Assembly (NCBI RefSeq): GCF_021295335.1
Contig: NZ_JAIWOT010000001.1
Location: 127,001-191,000, forward strand
From: Komagataeibacter sp. FNDCF1
Lineage (GTDB): Bacteria > Pseudomonadota > Alphaproteobacteria > Acetobacterales > Acetobacteraceae
Direction: 5' to 3'
Length of the DNA stretch: 64,000 nt
The position numbers and the translations under genes are program-made. Shown here piece after piece: positions 1-8,186 of this stretch (the first letter of the stretch is position 1; each line of letters starts with the position of its first letter). Below the pieces are notes generated by a model that ran no database searches, was not told the origin of the DNA, and was given only the letters and a program-made list of their open reading frames with translations.

Positions 1-1344
1 CAGTCCGAACTGCGCCAGTGCAATGACAATCGGCGGCACCGCCAGGGGCACCATGAAGGCAAGGATGCCCACACCCGCCATCCGGCCCTGCATGCGCGCA
101 ATGCCGGATGCCGCCAGACCCGACAGCACGACGGACAGCACGGCCGCCCCAAGGCCGATCCGGAAGGAACGCAGGGTGGCCGAAATCCATAACGGGTCAT
201 GGAAATAGAGCGCAAACCAGTGCCATGTTCCCAGGTGCGGTGGAAAGACGATAAAGGAATCCCGTGTAAAGGCCATTGGTATCATGGCCAGCAGGGGCGC
301 GCCCAGGAAGGTGATGACAGACCATGCAAAGCAGGCCAGCATCACCCCGGCCCGTTTTCCCGGTCGCATGCGGCGTGGAACAATACCGCCAATTGCGCCT
401 GACAGACGTGCCATTCCATCATAAATTGCGGGCGGGCGGGACGTCGCCGCGGCACGTGCCGTACCCGAAAGGTCGAAAAGCCAGTTGGTCAGGACAATGG
501 CCGTGCCCCCGATGATGACAAGGATCACCGCCAGCGCATTGCCAAAAGTCCAGTTCTGCAGTCGGTCGATCTGCAAAATGATCATTTCACCAAGAAGGAC
601 GTCATGCCGGCCGCCCAGCAGCATGGGCGTAATGAAGAACCCAAGGGCGGAGAGAAACACAAGCAAACCGGCCGCCGCCGTCCCCCGCATGGAGAGCGGC
701 AGGTAGATGCGCCAGAACAGGTCGGCAGGCCCGGCCCCCATGGTGCGGCCCGCATCCAGCCATTGCCGGTTTATGCTGCGGTGCGCGGGAAGCATGGCAA
801 TGATCGCCATGGGAAGCATGACGTGCAGCATGGCCAGGATCAGCAACGGGCGATTGAAAAGGAGTGAATCCGCCCCCTTCAGCCCCATGGCGCGCATGAA
901 GCCTGCAACCGGTCCATGCCGCCCGAGCAGCACCAGCCAGGTAAAGTTCCGCACCAGCACACTGGTCCAGAACGGCGCCATGATCATGAACAGCGCCCGG
1001 CGGCGCACGGCCTCCGATGTCACGGCCAGCCAGTATGCAACGGGATAGCCCATTCCCATGGACAGCAGTGCGCACCACAGCGCAACCCATATTGTATTCC
1101 ACAGGACATGACGATAGGCCGGTATCTGGAACACATGCAGGAACGCGGCGGCACTGAGCCTGCCGCTGGCCGGATCGTGGATGCTGCTCCAGGCCGTCTG
1201 CATGAGCGGGAAAACCAGGAACATGGCCATGAAAAGAAGGCCAGGCAGCAGTGGCGCACAGGGCAGGAACCACCTGTACCGGCCTGTCGGCATATCCCCG
1301 GCCGCCATGGCGGGTGGGGGCAGCTTTGCAGAGGTTGCTTTCAT
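1..1344 (-). CDS. ABC transporter permease, fused double-domain, truncated by window edge
   Basis: Inner-membrane permease of an importer of the spermidine/putrescine or iron(III) type. The frame is open from the ATG at 1344 to the window edge, so 448 residues are visible and the C-terminus is missing. After a short polar N-terminus, a first permease domain ends with a cytoplasmic EAA-like loop (AGRTMGAGPADLFWRIYLPL). A basic linker (PRRMRPGKR) then leads without a stop into a second permease domain (SVITFLGAPLLAMIPMAFTRDS...). PotB- and PotC-like halves are therefore joined in one chain, as in FbpB-type iron permeases. It is the last visible gene of a leftward operon, 15 bp after the binding-protein gene. 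The substrate is not evident: the binding protein looks PotD-like while the fusion is commoner in Fe(III) systems. Confidence 0.85.
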   Translation of the reverse strand, partial: MKATSAKLPPPAMAAGDMPTGRYRWFLPCAPLLPGLLFMAMFLVFPLMQTAWSSIHDPASGRLSAAAFLHVFQIPAYRHVLWNTIWVALWCALLSMGMGYPVAYWLAVTSEAVRRRALFMIMAPFWTSVLVRNFTWLVLLGRHGPVAGFMRAMGLKGADSLLFNRPLLILAMLHVMLPMAIIAMLPAHRSINRQWLDAGRTMGAGPADLFWRIYLPLSMRGTAAAGLLVFLSALGFFITPMLLGGRHDVLLGEMIILQIDRLQNWTFGNALAVILVIIGGTAIVLTNWLFDLSGTARAAATSRPPAIYDGMARLSGAIGGIVPRRMRPGKRAGVMLACFAWSVITFLGAPLLAMIPMAFTRDSFIVFPPHLGTWHWFALYFHDPLWISATLRSFRIGLGAAVLSVVLSGLAASGIARMQGRMAGVGILAFMVPLAVPPIVIALAQFGL

Positions 1345-1359
1345 TGGAATCCTTGATCC

Positions 1360-2406
1360 TCATTCAAGCAGGAATTCTTCAAAACGCTCGGCGATCGACC
1401 TGCTGTTCTCGCCCCACCACTGTGCGTTGAATGCGCTCAGATTGCTGAAATTGGCTGGTGACGTGGGCAGGAATGCCGCTTCCGCCGGGGAGAGATAGTC
1501 AAAGGCGCGGCGGTTGGTCGGCCCGTTCGTGCTATGAACCGCATATTCGGCCTGCCGGTCGGGGCGCATGCAGTAACGGACAAAAGCCCGGGCAATGTCC
1601 GCCCGCGGGCAGCCTGCGGGAATGGCCCATCCATCGGCTGCGTACAGGCCATTCCAGACAAGCGTGATCGCCGCGCCGCTGCGCCGTGCCATCTGTGCGC
1701 GTGCCGACCATGTATCGGAAAGGTCCAGTTCATCACTTTCCAGTAACAGCGTGTTCTGCGCGCCGCTGGTCCACCAGATGTCCACATTGTCACGCAGGCG
1801 CGCCAGGGAAGCAAAGGCCCGCTCCACATCCAGCGGGTACAATGCCTGTGGCGCGACACCATCGGCCAGCAGCGCCAGTTCCAGTGTCGCCGCGGGGGCC
1901 CGGCACAGCCCACGCCGGCCGGGGAAGCGTCTTACATCCCAGAAATCCGTCCAGTTCCGCGGGCCACCATGCGGAAAACGGGCGTTCTGCCATGCCATCA
2001 TGATCGCATAGACGGAAAAACCCATCCAGATGTCACTGGTCATGCCGGGAATGAAATCCGCTGTCTCCGCCGGGGTGATGTGCAGGGGTTCGAAATACCG
2101 GCCCTCCCGGTTCAGCCGGGCGATATGCTCCGAATTCAGCATGCAGGCATCCCATATGTAGGAACGTGCGTCGACCATCAGTTTGAACTGGGTAACCGGG
2201 TCGGCGGCATGCGGGACCGATATGACGCGGATGCCGGTTTCCTTTTCAAACGGGTCATAGAAGGCCCGGCGTATGGCAACCGAGGGCGCGGCCCCCACAT
2301 CCGCCACCGTCAGCTGCGTGATCCCCTGTGCCCTTGCCCGTCCTGCCGCGCCCAGCAGCCCGCCTGCAGCACCTGTTGCCAGAAGTGCCCGTCGTGTCAG
2401 AAACAT
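1360..2406 (-). CDS. ABC transporter periplasmic substrate-binding protein (family 1, PotD-like)
   Basis: Periplasmic solute receptor for the importer encoded by its neighbours; 348 aa. The N-terminus (MFLTRRALLATGAAGGLLGA...ARAQG) is a twin-arginine-like signal peptide with cleavage expected after ARA, which fixes the start at 2406. An in-frame extension further upstream has no signal character. The mature part begins with LTVADVGAAPSVAIRRAFYDPFEKETGI, typical of spermidine/putrescine and iron family-1 binding proteins. The tail has the usual pattern of a region of AFVRYCMRPDRQAEYA followed by NGPTNRRAFDYL. The order ATPase, binding protein, permease with gaps of 34 and 15 bp indicates one operon. 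The ligand cannot be named from sequence; an amine or an organic acid is plausible given the adjacent catabolic genes. Confidence 0.85.
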   Translation of the reverse strand: MFLTRRALLATGAAGGLLGAAGRARAQGITQLTVADVGAAPSVAIRRAFYDPFEKETGIRVISVPHAADPVTQFKLMVDARSYIWDACMLNSEHIARLNREGRYFEPLHITPAETADFIPGMTSDIWMGFSVYAIMMAWQNARFPHGGPRNWTDFWDVRRFPGRRGLCRAPAATLELALLADGVAPQALYPLDVERAFASLARLRDNVDIWWTSGAQNTLLLESDELDLSDTWSARAQMARRSGAAITLVWNGLYAADGWAIPAGCPRADIARAFVRYCMRPDRQAEYAVHSTNGPTNRRAFDYLSPAEAAFLPTSPANFSNLSAFNAQWWGENSRSIAERFEEFLLE

Positions 2407-2440
2407 GGAAAAAGTCCGGCCCCTGTGCTGGAATGAATGG

Positions 2441-3583
2441 TCATGGACAGGCGATGAAATGCCCGGCGCCCGGTTCCCACCGTACACCGGCCTGTTGGCC
2501 CGCATGCAGGGGCATGTCCGCCGGTGCGCGAAGGACGACGCGTTCATCATTTTCCAGCCGGAAGACAACCCTCTGGTCCGGCCCGCTGAATGTCACATCC
2601 TCGACATTGCCCCGCAGGCCGGATGTATCACCGGTATGAAGGATCAGGTTTTCAGGACGCAGCACCATGGCGCCTTCCGTCCCGGCGGGAGCGGTACAGT
2701 GACGGGGCAGGGGGATGGGCCCCATGGGGGTCTGTAGCGTTCCGTCCGCGCGCACCACGCCGTGCATGATGGTGGAGGCCCCGATGAAACGGGCGGCAAA
2801 CACCGTGCGCGGCGTTGCATATAGCGCACGGGGCGTATCGAACTGCACGACCCGGCCCTCATTCATCAGGCAGATGCGGTCGGACATCGTCATGGCTTCT
2901 TCCTGATCATGGGTGACGAATATGAAGGTGGTACCGGTTTCACGATGGATGCGCCGCACTTCATCCTGCATGACCAGGCGCAGGTTCCGGTCCAGCGCGG
3001 AAAAGGATTCATCCATCAGGATGAGCGAAGGCCGATAGACCAGGCACCGTGCCAAGGCCACGCGCTGCTGCTGGCCACCCGAAAGTTGCGCTGGCATGCG
3101 CGCGGCATACCCGTGCAGGCCGACCATCTCCAGTGCTGCTTCCGCCCGCCGGACCATGGCAGCCCTGTCCACACGCCGGATCCGGAGCGGGAAGGCAACA
3201 TTCTCCCCGACCGAGAGATGCGGGAACAGGGCATAATTCTGGAACACGACCCCGATGTCCCGTTCCGCCGGCGGGGCCCAGGTCTGGTCGCGGCCATCAA
3301 TGAACAGTCTGCCGCCGGCTGGTGGGGTCAGCCCGCAGATCAGCTGCAGCAGGGTGCTTTTGCCCGACCCTGACGGGCCGAGCAGGGTCACGAATTCACC
3401 CGCCGCGACATGCATGTCGATACGGTCCAGCGCCAGCGTCCGGCCATAAGTCTTGTACAGTCCCCGTGTCTGCAGCTTGTATGCGCACCGGTCCATGGCG
3501 CTGCCGGATGGACGGGTGCTTGAGTGGCCCGCATCATGCAGGCCGGGTGACATCTTGCTGCCCGATCTCTCCATGCCTCTCAT
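2441..3583 (-). CDS. ABC transporter ATP-binding protein (PotA-like)
   Basis: ATPase that powers the importer; 380 aa from the ATG at 3583, which is preceded by a clear Shine-Dalgarno (agagagga, about 7 nt upstream). Walker A GPSGSGKS is at residues 69-76, the Q-loop at about 115, the signature LSGGQQ at 167-172, Walker B LILMDE at 187-192 and the H-loop histidine at 225. About 130 further residues form a TOBE-type regulatory domain (for example [11 protein letters not shown]), as in PotA/FbpC/MalK. The first 30 residues are Gly/Ser-rich and not conserved in the family, so a later start at 3496 is possible, but that ATG lacks a ribosome site. It is the first gene of the leftward operon and faces the monooxygenase gene across a shared promoter region. 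Confidence 0.9.
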   Translation of the reverse strand: MRGMERSGSKMSPGLHDAGHSSTRPSGSAMDRCAYKLQTRGLYKTYGRTLALDRIDMHVAAGEFVTLLGPSGSGKSTLLQLICGLTPPAGGRLFIDGRDQTWAPPAERDIGVVFQNYALFPHLSVGENVAFPLRIRRVDRAAMVRRAEAALEMVGLHGYAARMPAQLSGGQQQRVALARCLVYRPSLILMDESFSALDRNLRLVMQDEVRRIHRETGTTFIFVTHDQEEAMTMSDRICLMNEGRVVQFDTPRALYATPRTVFAARFIGASTIMHGVVRADGTLQTPMGPIPLPRHCTAPAGTEGAMVLRPENLILHTGDTSGLRGNVEDVTFSGPDQRVVFRLENDERVVLRAPADMPLHAGQQAGVRWEPGAGHFIACP

Positions 3584-3924
3584 GAAACGTCCTCTCTGGC
3601 CGTGTGTCCACCGTGGGCGGAAGGCACAACCATCCGAAAGTGATATGAACCGCGCCGGGACCCGCAGGACCTGACGTGACCAATCCTGCCATGCCTGCGT
3701 TTTGATACAGTAATAATATTTTTTGCGGACCTGATATGGAAAATCCGTTGCCGTGAGGATCTGCCCGTTCCCGCCCGCGCTGATCAGGCAAACTGAAGAA
3801 AGGGGCTTTACCTGCCTGTGCCTGTCGCGCATTCTTTTCTTGTTCGTAATGGTATTGGCGACTGGAATGGCCATCGGCGCCCTGTCGCGTCTTGCCGTGC
3901 CTGAACATGAAGGGAAGCCGTGAA
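3584..3924. promoter_or_regulatory. Divergent intergenic region between ABC operon and monooxygenase
   Basis: 341 bp between divergently transcribed genes, so promoters for both should lie here. An AT-rich patch around 3705-3725 (cagtaataatattttttgcgg) is the likeliest promoter core. No operator could be assigned and no regulator gene is adjacent. The rightward gene has the ribosome site gaaggga before its ATG at 3925. Confidence 0.45.
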
Positions 3925-5265
3925 ATGAAGCAGACCGGCGGACATATGGTTCTTGGTGGTCTTTTTGAAGCCTATGGCTACCATTCAGCGGCATGGCTGC
4001 AGGAAACGGCACAGGACAATGCCGCAACGGACGTGGATTATTTCCGCCAGATCATACAGCAGGCGGAGGCAGGCAGGCTCGATTTCTTTTTCCTGGCGGA
4101 TACGCCTGCGGCACGTACGGAAAATCTCGATTTCTGGAGCCGCTCCCCGCTTTACATGAACATGCTGGAACCTGTTACGCTGCTGTCGGCCCTGGCCGGT
4201 TCCACCCGGCATATCGGTCTTGGCGCGACGGCGTCCACCAGCTTTTATGAGCCGTATAATATTGCCCGTCTGTTCGGATCGCTGGACCATATCAGCCACG
4301 GCCGCGCGGCATGGAACGTGGTGACGACGGCCAATGATTATGCTGCCCGGAATTTCGGGCTGGACCGCCTGCCGCCGCGTGACAGGCGTTATGAAAAGGC
4401 TGCCGAATGTCTGGAGGTCGTCCAGGCGCTGTGGGACACGTGGGAGGATGATGCATTCATTTTCGACAGGGCGGGGGCGCGCATGTTCGACCCGGAAAAA
4501 TTCCACGTTCTGGACCACGCGGGTGAATTCTTCCGTGTCCATGGCGGACTGAACATGTGCCGTTCGCCGCAGGGGCAGCCGGTCATCTTTCAGGCTGGCG
4601 CATCCGAGACCGGGCGGGAATTCGCGGCCCGGACCGCCGAGGTGGTATTTGGAACCGGTGCCACGCTGGCGCAGGCACAGGCATTCTACACCGACCTGAA
4701 AGGCCGGATGACCCGGTACGGACGCACGGCGGATTCCCTGAAGGTACTGTCAGGTGTATCGATCGTGATGGGTGAAAGCCGGGAAGACGCACGCAGGAAA
4801 TGGGCAAAGTGGCAGGAAAGCGTACCAATCGAAATTGGTCTCATGTATCTCAAGACCGATCTGGAAACCGACCTGTCGGACCTGCCGCTTGATGAACCGG
4901 TTCCGGAACATCGCATTCCGGAACGGTCGAATTTCCATCAGGTCTATTTTGAGGAGATCGTGGGCCTGATCCGCGAGGGACTGACCCTGCGACAGGTCTG
5001 CCGCACGTATAACCGCAGCAAGGTGATCTTCTACGGCACGGCCGGGGAAGTGGCCGACCAGATGGAAGAATGGGTCGGCAGCGGCGGAAGTGACGGCTTC
5101 ATGATGGCCCTGCCGGTGCTGCCCGACAGCCTGACCGACGTTACGCAAGGGATTGTGCCTGAACTGCAGCGCCGGGGCCTGTTCCGCACGGAATATGAAG
5201 GCAGGACCCTGCGTGAAAATCTTGGCCTTGCACGCCCCGTGAACCGCCATGTCAGGAAGCGCTGA
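3925..5265 (+). CDS. NtaA/SnaA/DszA-family FMN-dependent monooxygenase
   Basis: Flavin-dependent monooxygenase of the bacterial luciferase superfamily (nitrilotriacetate monooxygenase component A family). It uses FMNH2 supplied by a separate flavin reductase to oxidise small N- or S-containing compounds. It is 446 aa, a normal family length (about 440-460). Visible family landmarks include DFFFLADTP near residue 60, EPVTLLSALAGSTRHIGLGATASTS, the block HISHGRAAWNVVTTAND, and PVIFQAGASETGREFAARTAEVVF. The start at 3925 follows gaaggga; upstream in-frame ATGs at 3892 and 3907 are poorer. No flavin reductase is encoded in the window, so the partner must be elsewhere. Position next to an ABC importer and a RidA-like protein suggests oxidation of an imported amine, amide or sulfonate; the substrate is unknown. 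Confidence 0.88.
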   Translation: MKQTGGHMVLGGLFEAYGYHSAAWLQETAQDNAATDVDYFRQIIQQAEAGRLDFFFLADTPAARTENLDFWSRSPLYMNMLEPVTLLSALAGSTRHIGLGATASTSFYEPYNIARLFGSLDHISHGRAAWNVVTTANDYAARNFGLDRLPPRDRRYEKAAECLEVVQALWDTWEDDAFIFDRAGARMFDPEKFHVLDHAGEFFRVHGGLNMCRSPQGQPVIFQAGASETGREFAARTAEVVFGTGATLAQAQAFYTDLKGRMTRYGRTADSLKVLSGVSIVMGESREDARRKWAKWQESVPIEIGLMYLKTDLETDLSDLPLDEPVPEHRIPERSNFHQVYFEEIVGLIREGLTLRQVCRTYNRSKVIFYGTAGEVADQMEEWVGSGGSDGFMMALPVLPDSLTDVTQGIVPELQRRGLFRTEYEGRTLRENLGLARPVNRHVRKR

Positions 5266-5303
5266 TCCTGTCACGCGCTGTCGGGCATGATTGCATCATG
5301 CTG

Positions 5304-5329
5304 GCCCTGCCCCCGGGACAGGGCAGGGC
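5304..5329. terminator. Hairpin between convergent genes
   Basis: Perfect 9-bp GC-rich inverted repeat (gccctgccc ... gggcagggc, loop ccgggaca) in the short gap between the convergent monooxygenase and RidA-like genes. There is no strong T tract, so its function as a bidirectional terminator is inferred from position. Confidence 0.5.
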
Positions 5330-5361
5330 ACGCGCTCAGCACGTTCGTTCCTGTTGTCTGA

Positions 5362-5790
5362 TCAGTCCATGACGGCGATGACATCCACCTCCACCAGCCA
5401 TTCAGGGCGGGCGAGTGCCACGACCACAAGACCCGTGAAAACCGGAAACACGCCACGCAGATGCTTCCCCAGCGTGCGATAGACATCTTCCCGATAGCGT
5501 ATGTCCGTCAGGTAGACCGTTACCTTGCAGATATGCCGGATGTCCGCCCCGGCCTCCCTGAGCAGAAGGGCGATGTTCTGTGCGACCTTTTCAGTCTGGC
5601 CAATGGCATCACCTACGGCAACATTCTCACGCGTGTCGAGATCCTGTGCGACCTGCCCGCGCAGGTAGATGGTATTGCCCGCCACGACAGCCTGACACAG
5701 GTCATTATCAAGATTCTGTTCAGGATAGGTATCCCTGGTATTGAAAGGACGGATACGCCGATGGGTTACCGTGGAAGGAAGTTCTGTCAT
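5362..5790 (-). CDS. RidA/YjgF/YER057c-family protein, catalytic Arg apparently absent
   Basis: Small cytoplasmic protein, 142 aa, with the YjgF/chorismate-mutase-like fold shown by QAVVAGNTIYLRGQVAQD, the central block QTEKVAQNIALLLREAGADIRHICKVTVYLTDI, and the terminal LVEVDVIAV. Classical RidA hydrolyses reactive enamine/imine intermediates using an arginine in a PARAA-type motif. Here that segment reads PVFTG, so the arginine appears to be missing, as in Rid subfamilies linked to specific catabolic pathways. The ATG at 5790 is preferred; an in-frame TTG lies 18 nt upstream. Convergent with the monooxygenase gene. The IS element to the right lies upstream of this leftward gene, about 98 bp from its start codon, and so may affect its promoter. 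Confidence 0.85.
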   Translation of the reverse strand: MTELPSTVTHRRIRPFNTRDTYPEQNLDNDLCQAVVAGNTIYLRGQVAQDLDTRENVAVGDAIGQTEKVAQNIALLLREAGADIRHICKVTVYLTDIRYREDVYRTLGKHLRGVFPVFTGLVVVALARPEWLVEVDVIAVMD

Positions 5791-5888
5791 CTTACGTTCA
5801 CTCTTCAAGGACTGGGCTGCCAGCCTATTGCATCTGTCATGCCATCATAAATAATTAAAAACATAATGCCCGGTTATAAAATGACTAA

Positions 5889-6818
5889 GAGCCCGATCCG
5901 AAAGTTTTTGAACAATACCAGCCTGTTGTGATTCATCCGTCTTTGCAGAGAGATGGAGTGAATGGTGACATGGACTGGTATTGCCCGGCGCGAGTATAGC
6001 CGGGAAAGATTGCGATATCCATCGGACATGACGGACGGGGAGTGGACTTTGATCATGCCATTTGTGCCCCCGGCGAAACGGGGCGGTCGTCCGCGCACGA
6101 CGGATATGCGCGAGGTGGTCAATGCGATGCTCTACATAGCCTCGGCCGGGTGTGCGTGGCGTCTGCTGCCGAAATGCTTTCCGCCGGTCTCGACCATCAG
6201 GCGCTATTTTTACGCCTGGCGTGATGCCGGAGTGTTCGAGGTCATGAATACGGTGCTGGTCATGAGCCTGCGCGAGATCGAGGGACGTGACGCCTCTCCG
6301 AGCGCGGGCGTGATTGACAGCCAGTCGGTGAAAACCACGGAAAGCGGCGGGATTTCGGGCTATGACGCGGGGAAGAAGGTCAAGGGCCGCAAGCGCCATA
6401 TCGTGACGGATACCTGCGGCTTCCTGATCTTTCTCCTCGTTCATGCCGCTGATATCCAGGACCGTGATGGGGCCGTTGATGTTCTGGCAGCGATACGCAG
6501 GCGCTTTCCCTGGCTGCGCCACATCTTCGCTGATGGCGGCTATGCTGGCGACAAATTGCGATCCGCGCTCGCCTCCATGGGAAAATGGACCCTCGAAATC
6601 ATCAGGCGGTCCGATACGGTGAAGGGTTTTCAGATCCTGCCGCGTCGCTGGGTGGTGGAACGGACATTCGCATGGCTGGGACGATGCAGGCGGCTCGCCA
6701 AAGATTGGGAACAATCCATTGCTTCCTCAACCGCATGGACATTGATCGCCTCAATCCGAATGCTCACACGACGGACAGCAAGGCATTGTCAGGGTTGAAA
6801 AACTTTCGGATCGGGCTC
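5889..6818 (+). mobile_element. IS5-family (IS1031-group-like) insertion sequence, complete, 930 bp
   Basis: Complete element with perfect ends: gagcccgatccgaaagttttt at 5889 is mirrored by aaaaactttcggatcgggctc ending at 6818. It is flanked by a 3-bp duplication TAA (5886-5888 and 6819-6821), matching the TNA target of the IS1031 group. It contains one intact transposase gene. It inserted between the RidA-like gene and the class II aldolase gene, splitting what may have been one catabolic island. Intact ORF, intact ends and intact TSD suggest a recent insertion. Confidence 0.95.
5962..6798 (+). CDS. IS5-family transposase
   Basis: DDE transposase of 278 aa filling the IS element. The N-terminal DUF4096-type domain (MTDGEWTLIMPFVPPAKRGG) is followed by the DDE core: first Asp in GVIDSQSVKT, second in HIFADGGYAG, and the Glu in the C-terminal WVVERTFAWLGRCRRLAKDWE signature. 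No frameshift is visible, so it is probably active. It differs clearly in sequence from the two IS5-family copies at 32.9 and 62.7 kb. Confidence 0.95.
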   Translation: MVTWTGIARREYSRERLRYPSDMTDGEWTLIMPFVPPAKRGGRPRTTDMREVVNAMLYIASAGCAWRLLPKCFPPVSTIRRYFYAWRDAGVFEVMNTVLVMSLREIEGRDASPSAGVIDSQSVKTTESGGISGYDAGKKVKGRKRHIVTDTCGFLIFLLVHAADIQDRDGAVDVLAAIRRRFPWLRHIFADGGYAGDKLRSALASMGKWTLEIIRRSDTVKGFQILPRRWVVERTFAWLGRCRRLAKDWEQSIASSTAWTLIASIRMLTRRTARHCQG

Positions 6819-6921
6819 TAATTCATGATGCCGCAGGCAACGGATGCAGGACCTCCATATGTTCCGCTTCTGCATCATCGTGGCCGCCATGCCCGATGGG
6901 CAGCCACGCCCGCGGGCAGGT

Positions 6922-7653
6922 TCAGTCACGATAGTCCGGTTCGTCCCTGTCCAGGATCAGTTTCATTTCCTCAAAGTGGCGGATTGAGAAATCCGTGATT
7001 TTCTCCCAGTCCCGCGCGGTCTTTTCCGCCACGTCATCGGACAGTACGGACAGCTTGCGCCCGGTTGCACAGGCGGTGACGAAAATCTGGCAGGCCCGTT
7101 CCAGCGTATACATGTCATCAAACGCCTCACCCACCGACGGAGCCACGACCATCACGCCATGATTCCCCATCATGAGGCGTGACCTGTCCCCCATGACCCG
7201 TGCCAGGCGCGCGCCTTCGGCATCGCTGTCGGCCATGCCGCCATACATGCGGTCAATGGCAACCCGGCGGAAGTAACGGGCCGTATTCTGTTCAATGGGG
7301 AGGATGGTCGGGTCTGCAAAAGTGGAAACGGTGGTGGCGTAAACGGGGTGCAGGTGCATGGCAACCCGTGCATGGGGGTTGACGGTGTGCAACTGGCCAT
7401 GGATGGCCCATGCCGTGGGATCAATATCATGGCCTGTGGCATTGCCGGGGCTGTTCAGGTCCACCATGATCAGGTCGCTGGCGCGAATACGCGAGAAATG
7501 TCGCCATTTCGGGTTGATGAGAAATCGGCTGCCATCATCGGAAACGGCGGCGCTGAAATGGTTGGCGACGGCTTCATGCAATCCAAGTCGTGCCGCCATG
7601 CGGAAAGACGCAGCCAGGTCCACCCGCATTCTCTGTTCATGGTCCTGCGTCAT
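6922..7653 (-). CDS. Class II aldolase/adducin-family protein
   Basis: Zn-dependent aldolase or decarboxylase-like enzyme, 243 aa. The metal site is visible as HxH in AMHLHPVYATTVSTF (H100, H102) and a further His in MMGNHGVMVV (H165). The family includes fuculose-phosphate aldolase, ribulose-5-phosphate epimerase and HMG/methylthioribulose-phosphate enzymes, and this member most resembles the unspecialised adducin-like group, so the substrate is unknown. The start at 7653 is supported by gaggag 8 nt upstream; a longer in-frame reading upstream has no support. It is transcribed divergently from the deacylase gene and, before the IS inserted, would have been upstream of the RidA-like gene. Confidence 0.85.
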   Translation of the reverse strand: MTQDHEQRMRVDLAASFRMAARLGLHEAVANHFSAAVSDDGSRFLINPKWRHFSRIRASDLIMVDLNSPGNATGHDIDPTAWAIHGQLHTVNPHARVAMHLHPVYATTVSTFADPTILPIEQNTARYFRRVAIDRMYGGMADSDAEGARLARVMGDRSRLMMGNHGVMVVAPSVGEAFDDMYTLERACQIFVTACATGRKLSVLSDDVAEKTARDWEKITDFSIRHFEEMKLILDRDEPDYRD

Positions 7654-8186
7654 ATCATATCTCCTCGATATCGGGGGCAGACTGGGGCAAGGGATGGTCT
7701 GTTTCATGATAGGCATGTCATTTCGTTCAGGAAAAGACAGTCCTGTTCGTATTCTTGTGGTCGATTTCAGTTGAAGCATAAGGAAAATATATGACCTGAT
7801 GCGTTTTTTCTGAACATATGTATCATTGCATGGATATCGAAATGATGACGGAAAGCATGAAGATAGCGCGATCCGGCCCGTATCCGTGCATGGAATGCCC
7901 GGATGGTTTACTGGCGTCATACCCTTGCGCGGGCAGCGTATCGGGCCATGCCCTTCGGGCAGGCAGAACCTGTCGGGGGCAGGGGGCATGCCGCGTGTGT
8001 CCGGATCAGCCCGCGCATCCGGTCGCCCGCGCCATGTATTGCTTCGGTATTATTCATGTCATGGATCAGGAAATAATATCCCGCAGCCCCTTCCTGTGGG
8101 TTGCCCATTCACAAAGGGGACGTTCATGATGGGCCGACAGGACTGCCTGCATCGTGATGACCTGCCCCGCCCGGAGCGAATATGCA
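7654..8186. other. Divergent intergenic region, no gene seen
   Basis: 533 bp between the leftward aldolase and rightward deacylase genes. An AT-rich patch near 7755-7835 could hold promoters. No supported reading frame and no clear palindrome was found. Confidence 0.4.

Noticed and set aside
602-1363. Leftward frame of 253 codons at the left edge
   Set aside because: It is the wrong frame of the fused permease gene; the true frame from 1344 gives clear transmembrane segments and an EAA loop.
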